Shown here one piece after another: positions 55,805 to 64,000 of a stretch of DNA of 64,000 nucleotides (its first letter is position 1; the number at the start of each line of letters is the position of its first letter). The stretch is from Rhexocercosporidium sp. MPI-PUGE-AT-0058 (Eukaryota; Ascomycota; Leotiomycetes; Helotiales): assembly GCA_020746875.1 (NCBI GenBank), contig JAGTJL010000043.1, positions 1 to 64,000 of the forward strand, in the 5' to 3' direction. The position numbers and the translations under genes were made by a program. The notes beneath the pieces were generated by a model, which was given only the letters and a program-made list of their open reading frames with translations, did no database searches and was not told where the DNA came from.

Positions 55805-58800
55805 CGTCCCTAATTTCCAGCTTTTCCCTTAGGGAATCACAGTAAAAATACGCGAAAGCTTTAACTAATAGTCCTTATATAATAGACGAAAAATACATAT
55901 AATAAATAATTTTTATTAATTTTATTAATAAATAAAGTTTAGCGTAATAACCCTTATTCCTTTATTAAAAATCGTTCGTAATTTTAAAACCGCTCGTTAT
56001 CTTACCTTTTTTATATATATAACCCTTAATTATTATATATTACTTTAAGAACTAACTTTAATTTAATCTTTAATTAAATTTTAATATATTTTAACTTATA
56101 TTTATACTTTTTTTTATTTTAAATAGTCACGTTACTTTAATATATTCCCACTAATTACTTCCTCTTTTCGAGTATTCTCTTTTTACTTATATTAATCCTC
56201 TTATTTTAATATTAATTAACTTTATAAATAATAATTTAAATATTTAATTATTTTATAAGTTTTTATTTATAAAATAATTAATTTAAATTACATTCTTATT
56301 ATACGTTATTAAAGCTATATCTTTTACTTTTTATATTCGCAAGGGCTAAAATATAATTATATTTAAAAGTTTCTACTTCTTTCGATTTATAAAAGAAATA
56401 ACCTTTTTAATTATTAATCGAGACGTATTATCTTTATAATTTATCTTATTTTAGCTTAAATTATAATATATATAAAGATTACTTGTATTTAATATTAAAA
56501 AACGTCTTACTTACCTTTAAGCCCTTTGCTTAAAACCTCGATTAAGTTATTTATATTAGCCGCTTCTCGAACCTTATAAGTCCTAAAAATATCCTTAAGC
56601 CTCTTAACCTTTTAACTTAATATTATTATATCTTTTATAATATTATCTTATATATAACTCGCCTTCTTATATAATATAAGAGTTACTTTATATAATATAT
56701 AATACTTTTAATATAGCCCCGACTTAAATAACTTCTGCCTTACTACTGCTACCTTTATCCTTTTCTTTTTATATATTAATTGCTTTGCGTCGCAATTATT
56801 ATATTTAATTTATAAATGCGTCGCTTTTTTTATATTTTCTTATAATTAATATTATAAGCATTTTATTATTATTCCTTTTCTTTTTAATAGTCCCTTTATT
56901 ATACTTACGGTCTCGCCTATTATCTTTTTATTTACCTTTATTAGTAATTAACTCTTTATTACCTTAACGTACGCCGAATCACTTATTTACGTTATTATAA
57001 AAACCGAACTAAACAACATTTATATTTATATAAGCTAAAAAACCTCGCCGTTTTAAATATAAATTTATAATTATTCTTTTATTTATAAGCTTTATTTTAT
57101 TTAATAATTTTATATTATTTTCAATCTTAGTCCCTTAAGCTCTAATAATTTACGAACCCTTTTACTTTATAACTAGCGTATTCCTTCGCCTTAATTTACT
57201 TTTTATACTTAAACCTCTTAATGCTTATTTATTCATATGCTTAGGTGTCTCTGGAATTCTCGAAGGCGAGGCAATAATACGCGGAGATCCCTTTATTACG
57301 TAAAATAAACTTAAAGTTATAATATTTACTTTCGAGGATAAGTTATTATAATAATATCTTTTATTACTTTTAATTATATTTACTAATATTAAATTTAATA
57401 TTATTAGCTTTAAAGAGGCCGTATAAGTGCTAATTTAATTATAATTCCTTTTTAACGAATTAAACTATTTAGCTAAAGGTATCCCTATTAACGTCGCAAA
57501 TATATTAAATTTATTATATTAAAAAAACACTTAATTTACGCCTCAAAAAGTATTGATATTTAATTGCGGCTTTTTAATAAACGGGGTCGGAGGTTTTATT
57601 ATACGCGTATTAAAATCTTAAGCTTCGCAATTATTATATTTTATATCTCTTTCTTTATATTACCTTAGATTTCCGTTTATATATACCGACAAAACTTATC
57701 TCTTATATTCTTCCGTTTATATTAGTTCTTTTATTTCCTTCGCTTTCGGCTTTTAATTAATTTTTAGTTTTCCTTAGTTATTTTTTAAAATAATTAAGAT
57801 TAAATTTACTACGTTATTATTCCGGCCAGCTCGTCTTACTTATTAATAATAATTTAAAATCTCAAACGCCCTCGTAATATATACTATTACTATTACTTTT
57901 AAATTTAGTCCTTTGCCAGCCGCTGTTATTGCTATTATTAGTTATTTATTAACCTTTTAAAAACCTGTTATTATCTTATTTTTATCGCTTAAAAACAAGT
58001 CTTTATAAAAACACCCGACGCTTAACGCTTTTATTAATCTCTTTTTAAAAGCTTTCTTTATTATATATACTAGGACTTTCGACGCTAGTCCTACTTCTCC
58101 TTAGATTTTCTTTATTTTATTTTCGTATTTTATATTATTTTTTACTATCCGAACTTAATAGCGTAAGTTTTCCTTTATAGTTTTTTTATTACTTCCTTTA
58201 CTTAACTCGGCTTTATATTTACTTAATCGTATATTATTACTTGTATCTCTTTTAGGAGCGTTATAAATAAGAAAACCTTTTATATAATATATTTATTAAA
58301 GACGTCGAATTCTTTAAATAAATTATTTATTATCCTTTAAGTTAGTCACTATTTTACATTTATTATTAAATAATAGTATTCGTCGAAAACTACTCTCTTT
58401 AATAGTTGTCGTTTTATTATTAATTAAATCCACCTTTTAAAATAATTAACTATAGCTATTTTAAGAATTATAAATATTATATTTATATAAGGCATTATAT
58501 TGGCAGTAAGCACGTCGGCCGATATACTTAAGTCTTAATAGTACTTTATAGCTTCGTATTATAAAATAATATACGGCACAAACATAAGAGTTACTTTATT
58601 AAGGCTTAAGCTCGCCGGAATTATATATATAAAAGTCTTTCTTACTTTAATTAAAGTTATTTATATAATATTTCGTTTTATTTTTATTATTACTTTTATT
58701 ATTTCTTGCTGCGCTATTATTTAAAAACTTATTAAGCCGTACAATTACTTTAGCTTTTGCTATACTTTAACTTTTTACGACTGTTCTTTATAAATAAAAA

Positions 58801-61432
58801 TTTAAAGTAATTCCGCGCTTATTATAGCTTTTTTTTAGGTTTTAATTTATAAAGGGGTTAATTAAAATTCGTTTAATACTTCTTGTAATATTAGTTTTAC
58901 GTTGCCGAGATTTTTAAAGTAAAAGACTTGAGTATAAGTCTTTAATATTAATTTATTATTGGGCGGCTAAGACAAAGTTTTAAAACCTTTTTACTTAAAC
59001 CCTTAAAATATATACTAGCGTTTTAATACTCCGCGGAAGGTATTAATTATCTTTAAACTCAGACTTATTAGGCTATTTATTTAGAGCGCGTAATAATATT
59101 CTTTTACTTTTTTACTATAGCTTAATTACAAAATATAAGCGTCAATACCGATTATATAACCTGTTTATATAAAACTCTTATTAAGCGCAATTATTATTTA
59201 ACGCTAGGCTTGCCCTTGTAGCTTAATTTCTATTTAAGCCTTCGATTCGGCCTTAAGTATTATTAATAATTTGTTTAATAATTAGACTTTACTTTTATTT
59301 TAAAATAAAAAGCTAGAAAAAGGTAAGCGATCCTTTTTTTATATTATCGCTTAAATTACGACTTAAAATGAAATAACCGTTGAGATCTACGTTATTATAA
59401 TCCGACTTACTTATTTTAGTAGGAATCTTATAATTACAATTAACGTCCCTTTAACGCGTTCACCTTATTATATATATTAATAATTATAATTAAATTCTAT
59501 ATTAATATAATACTTTAGTGACTCGTTTAATTATTTGCTTAACGTATAGAAAATAATTCTTATATTCTTATTATTAGCCCTTCCGTTAAATATATTATTA
59601 TTATTAATTGTCGAAGGCGAGTCGTATATCTTTTAACTTATAATTTCCTCGCCTCTTTTAATATTAGTATATTATATAACCTTATAAGCATTAGCTTATT
59701 TACCTTATACATTTCGCCTTCCCTTTATAATTAATTATATCTCTTATACTATTAATTTTCTTATTAAGTGGTCCTCAGTCGCATTTAAAGCCACTTTCTA
59801 CTTATTAATTACTCTTATATGCCCAGGCTCGTCGTTATATATGTTTAAGAAGTATTTCCTCTTTTTATTTTATATTAAATTATTTTTAAATTTATTTAAT
59901 ATATACTTTTCGAAGAACGACGTATTACGGAAAACTAACTCGGATAGCAGCTCTTTTTTTAAATCTTTAAGTAAGCCTATTAACCTCTCTTTTATTTTAT
60001 TTAATTTTAAGTCGTCTCTTTTATATTATAGCGAACGGAAATCCTCCTTTTAAGTAATAATTGAATTCCTGTATTAATTATCTTCTATTACTTTGATATA
60101 ATTCCGCAGCTGTTATATATAATTGAATATAATATGAGAGTCTTTATAGATATATTTTTTATAATACGCTTTTATTATAATAGTCTCTATAGTTAGATCT
60201 TAGTGAACTTAATTAGTTATTGATATAAGGCGTACGTAATAAGCTAACGGCGATAAGGTATATTGAAATTCCATAGCCGTCTTTTATTGTGGTTCTTGCG
60301 CATAAAAATTATTTAATAATATTTAATATATTACCGGCGATAAAAACGCGCTTTTAATTACTCTTTAATTAATTAAGGCTAAGCTAAGATTTAGCACGGC
60401 CTCTTCCCTGACTAAGTCGTCTTCCGCCGCTAATAATATTTATAATAATACTTTTTATTTATTATTAAAATCTAACTTAAACCGTTTTTTTATAAGAGTA
60501 ACTTAAAGAGGAAGTTAATAAGCTTTTGCTATACTTTAATATATATAATTAATATATTGTCGCCGACCTTTTTCATAAGCTTCTCGCTTAAGTTGCTATC
60601 GATGCTGCGGAATATTTGCTTAGTATATCCTTTAAGCTCGTGAAATTAATTATAAACTTAATTAATTAAGCGTTAAATACCTTAAATTACCCGTTAAATG
60701 GTTTTTAGGTTTTTAAAGTGCGTAATAATTATTAATCTCGTAATCTTTTTAATATTACGGCCTTTATAAAATCGGGCTTAATTGGTCTTCTTGTCTTATT
60801 TCATTATATACTTATTATTAATACTTATAAGGATTACTTAAACTATTAACTATTGCTCGTATTAATATCTCGCTATTACTTCCTTAAGCTCGTTTAATTT
60901 TAAAGCCGTCCCCGCTCCTTTTTTACGCTCTTTTTTAACTGAAAAGTATATTATTAAGTTATTAAATGTATATTATATTAAAGCCGTAATCGTAATCGAG
61001 CGCTTTTCCTTAATATTATGTTTTTCCTTAACGTGTTTTTTAAATTAAAAATCGTTTTTTATTGTTTAGTAATAATTTATAATAAAGTATTTTTATTCTA
61101 GGTTTATTAAAAGGTATAGTATTAGTCTTTATATAAGTCTTGCCTAAAACTGCCATTCCTTATTAATTAATAGTAAAGTATTTATATATTCGTCGTTTAT
61201 TTTCAGCTCCTTTCGCCGTTTAATTAAAATGTCTTAGTGCGCAAATACTAAGTGCCGACCGCGTTGATTAGAGTTAATGCCAATACTGCACTTTAAATAG
61301 AATAATATACGGCGCTATAAATATAACTAAAAGACTTTAGTTATATTTATTATTATTTTTGCGAATTTAATTTATTAATTCTTTGCGAATATATTTTAAA
61401 TAGGTTTTTTAATACGATTTTCGTCTTATATA
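55805..61432 (-). pseudogene. element D: large unidentified minus-strand protein, RIP-inactivated
   Basis: Over 5 kb in which the minus strand gives long protein-like stretches once TAA/TAG are read as former Gln, Arg or Trp. Examples are QLIYKKKRIKVAVVRQKLF and VREAANINNLIEVLSKGLK near 56560-56800, AYILQFSYSKKVKEYYYAL near 59080-59140, and EEAVLNLSLALIN followed by FQYTLSPLAYYVRLI near 60250-60420. The last stretch resembles the ALI...SSPLLSFCAIL...NYLS-VI segment of element B, which suggests kinship with the helicase-type elements. That is a weak match by eye. No helicase, RT, integrase or transposase motif was recognised. It starts directly where the truncated element B ends. Confidence 0.45.
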
Positions 61433-61852
61433 TATAAGACTATATTAAGCCTCGGCTAAACTCGCTTAATAATATAAGATTATATTAAGCATACCTTTCT
61501 ATAACTCAACTACCTTTGCATAAAGCTCCGGCTTCGCATAAAGCCTCGGCTTCCGTGCTTTGAACCTCGGAAGCTTTAAGCTTCTAGTAAAGGGTTATTC
61601 AGGGCTAAAACAGTGGCTTCATCAAGCCTTAAGCTTCCGTGTTTTAAACCTCGGAAGCTCTGGTAATATAAAGCTAGTCTTAATACAAAGCTAGTTTCAA
61701 TATAAAGCTAATAACCGATGCGAGAGCAAATAGCCGATGCGAGAGCAAATAGCCGATGCGAGAGCTAAATAGCTTGGCGCCTAAAAGTAGTTATATAGAC
61801 TTAGTTTCCCCCGAAGTAATAGAATCATTATTCACACCAAATCTCTTTTTCA
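61433..61852 (-). repeat. short LTR-like element, copy 4, with 5-bp target duplication
   Basis: Reverse orientation, full length. Flanked by ATATA on both sides (61428-61432 and 61853-61857). It has three copies of the CGATGCGAGAGCAAATAGC motif, like copy 3, and shares its orientation. Inserted in element D. Confidence 0.92.
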
Positions 61853-64000
61853 ATATAACCTTTTATAAATAAAGAACTTCTTTCTAGTTTACATACTCCT
61901 TTATTCAAACCCCTTATTATAATCGCTTCCTTTCGATCTCTAGAAAATTCTCACTTAATTAGAAATTTTACGCTTATTTTTACTTTTTATCTTTAATAAA
62001 CTTTATTTTTAAAATTAAGTATTTTCTATTATTAATTTATTTATTTTTATTTACTTTATTAATTTCACTTACGTTATCTTAATAGTTAATATATGCCCGT
62101 CCGGAACTCAAGCTCTTAAATTAATTACTATAAATAAAAATCTGGAGGGCAAGACTAGCTTTAAATCTAAATCCCTTCCGATTTTATATTGCGTATATTA
62201 AAGTTAACGCCGTCGTTTTATAAAACTATTCGTTTATATTAATTTAAATTCATAACTTACTCTTAATAATAAATAATAAAATTATATAATTTCTACTTCT
62301 TCAAATAAAAATCTGTAATTCTACGCTTAGTGGCCTACTGTAGGTTTTTATTTATATAAACTAGAATTAGCTTATAAATTATTATTTATAATGCTTATAT
62401 TTATTCCGGTCGACTAAAGAGTATTTCTTCCGATTATGATTTAAATAAGTATTAAGTGAAATGCCTTATAATCGGGGCTTTATTATTAATACCGAGGCTC
62501 GATTTTTAAGAGGAGGATCGATAATTCTGTTTAATCTTCTTATCTTTACTTATTAAATATTAAAATTAAAATATGCTTCATTTAATACTTTATTCAATAG
62601 GGATTATATTTTCCCTGCCTTTCTTTTATCTCTGGCATTTACTTCTTAATATAATTATAATTAATTATATTTTTTATAATTTCTTTTCTTAACGTAAGGC
62701 TTAGTGTTACTTATTTTATTTTATTTTTTATTAAAAGGAACTTTAAGTAATTACGTCGGGGACTATAAGTAGAGTTTAACATCTAGCTTATTCAACTATT
62801 GCTATTATATTACTTTCTTAAGAAATCACCCGTTCTTATAAATAATCAAATTTTTATGCGCATAATCATACCGTTCCGGTTGCTTACTTTTTGTTAAATA
62901 TATATTCTTATCTTATAATATTATTTGTTTTTAAGTGCAGTAAATAATCATCTTTATTATTAATTTTTATATATACTTTTGTTAAGTTAATACTTCTTTT
63001 TTTACTTAATAAATATTTATCTTTATATATATAATAAGATTATGTCTATTATAAATAAAAACCTATTTTATTTATATATATTGCCGTATACGTGATAACG
63101 AAGCAAGCGAACGTTTTGTTAACTATAATAACGCTAGTCCCTTTTAACGTTAACGACTTTTTTATATCTCCTTTTCTTTTAACCTTTAATACTTCTTTTC
63201 TTTTTTAATTTTTATAATTATTTTTTTTCTTTAATTTTAATTATTAATTATTTATATTAATTGTAATTCTCTTTATTATTTTTATTTTAATTATTCTACG
63301 CTTTATAATTATATTTCTAATATATATAGCTTTTTAATTTACTTCTCACTTTACCTTAAAACTTTATATTTCGCTTAATTTAAGTATTATTATATAGTAA
63401 ATAACAGCTAACTTACTTCTTATAGCTTTGCTTTCTCTTATTATATAGGTCAGTTTTAACGCGTTTCTATAAGCAAGTTCATTTTCATAATCTACGAGCT
63501 CAGCTTTAACCGCTTCCTTTATGTATTATCTTAAATAATTACGATATTATATAAATCTATACTTATTTACGATACTCTTTAGTCGCGAAGAATATTATTT
63601 AATATATTTGGCGCGTTTCTTGGCGTTTTCTTCGCCTAAAATACATGTCTTCTTATATACTTTTACTTTCAAAATTTATTTTAATAATATAAGTAAATAT
63701 TAACTGACTTTATTATATTAGAGGTTTTTATTTGCTATTAACTTCTGCTTTTGTAAGTTTTTATTTATATAAATATAATAATTAGATTTAGACTTCCCGC
63801 CGAAATTCCCGAGTCCTTTCAGCCGGAGAATAGCACTTACGAACTTATACTTAAGCCGTGCTATTTACTTCTTATATCCCGCTTAATAAATTCTTTCTCA
63901 AATATTAAATTATTTATTAATAAAAATTAATTAATTAATTAAGGTAATGTCTCCGGACTTAAGCTAGTAGTAATTAAGATATTTATATAAGTTCCGCCGA
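61853..64000 (-). other. AT-rich DNA, probable continuation of element D
   Basis: Minus-strand frames again look protein-like with Gln/Trp stops, for example FVSAILRLKGLGNFGGKSKS near 63770-63850 and CILGEENAKKRAKYIK near 63560-63650. No family recognised. Because LTR-like copy 4 interrupts a minus-biased region on both sides, this may be the upstream part of element D, running off the right edge. Confidence 0.35.

Noticed and set aside
1..64000. Starship giant transposon captain (DUF3435)
   Set aside because: No clear DUF3435 protein could be read. The recombinase-like module in elements A to C is only a resemblance, reported as such.

Overview
The window looks like the AT-rich, transposon-filled compartment of a filamentous ascomycete (Pezizomycotina). 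Three things point there: two heterokaryon-incompatibility (HET) domain genes, short GT-AG introns with CTAAC/ACTAAT-like branch sites, and transposon remnants whose protein similarity survives while nearly every Gln and Trp codon has become TAA or TAG. That is the footprint expected of repeat-induced point mutation (RIP, C:G to T:A, preferring CpA). Species cannot be told from the sequence. Only one intact, convincing protein-coding gene is present: the HET-domain gene at 51823..53730.

Layout. 1-1.7 kb: 3' end of a Copia element. 3.46-3.84 kb: first of four copies of a short LTR-like element. 4.1 kb: a 137-bp hAT-type MITE. 5.8-6.6 kb: an internally deleted Tc1/mariner element. 6.6-13.5 kb: a non-RIPed island holding a HET gene on the minus strand, split by a 3004-bp hAT transposon (9075-12078) with perfect 8-bp target duplications. 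13.6-16.3 kb: 5' half of a LINE. 16.3-21.1 kb: AT-rich DNA with three tandem arrays and the second LTR-like copy. 21.2-25.0 kb: helicase-type element A. 25.66-32.58 kb: a complete Ty3/Gypsy chromovirus with 482-bp LTRs and a GCTAA target duplication. 32.6-37.6 kb: RecQ-type helicase element B, carrying the third LTR-like copy. 38.1-41.5 kb: OrsD/DUF3505-like element C. 41.6-42.65 kb: a truncated second copy of element A. 43-44 kb: a weak Copia-like trace. 44.5-46.7 kb: an ankyrin-repeat pseudogene on the minus strand. 48.0-48.6 and 49.5-54.1 kb: non-RIPed islands, the second with the intact HET gene. 54.06-55.80 kb: truncated second copy of element B. 55.8-64 kb: a long unidentified minus-strand remnant (element D) interrupted by the fourth LTR-like copy.

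How it fits together. The AT-rich parts are a graveyard of nested elements. Nesting order can be read from target duplications: the LTR-like element jumped into element B, into element D and into AT-rich DNA. The gene-bearing islands are GC-balanced and carry self/non-self recognition (HET) genes, one intact and one interrupted. Elements A, B and C look different but share one protein module: a P-x-R-type box, an RN[IV][FY] segment, and a downstream [RK]-[HQ]-x-x-I-x-I box. In B this module is followed by a RecQ-type helicase. In outline it resembles a tyrosine-recombinase core, which is the most interesting lead in the window. All similarity statements come from reading translations by eye; no database search was possible.
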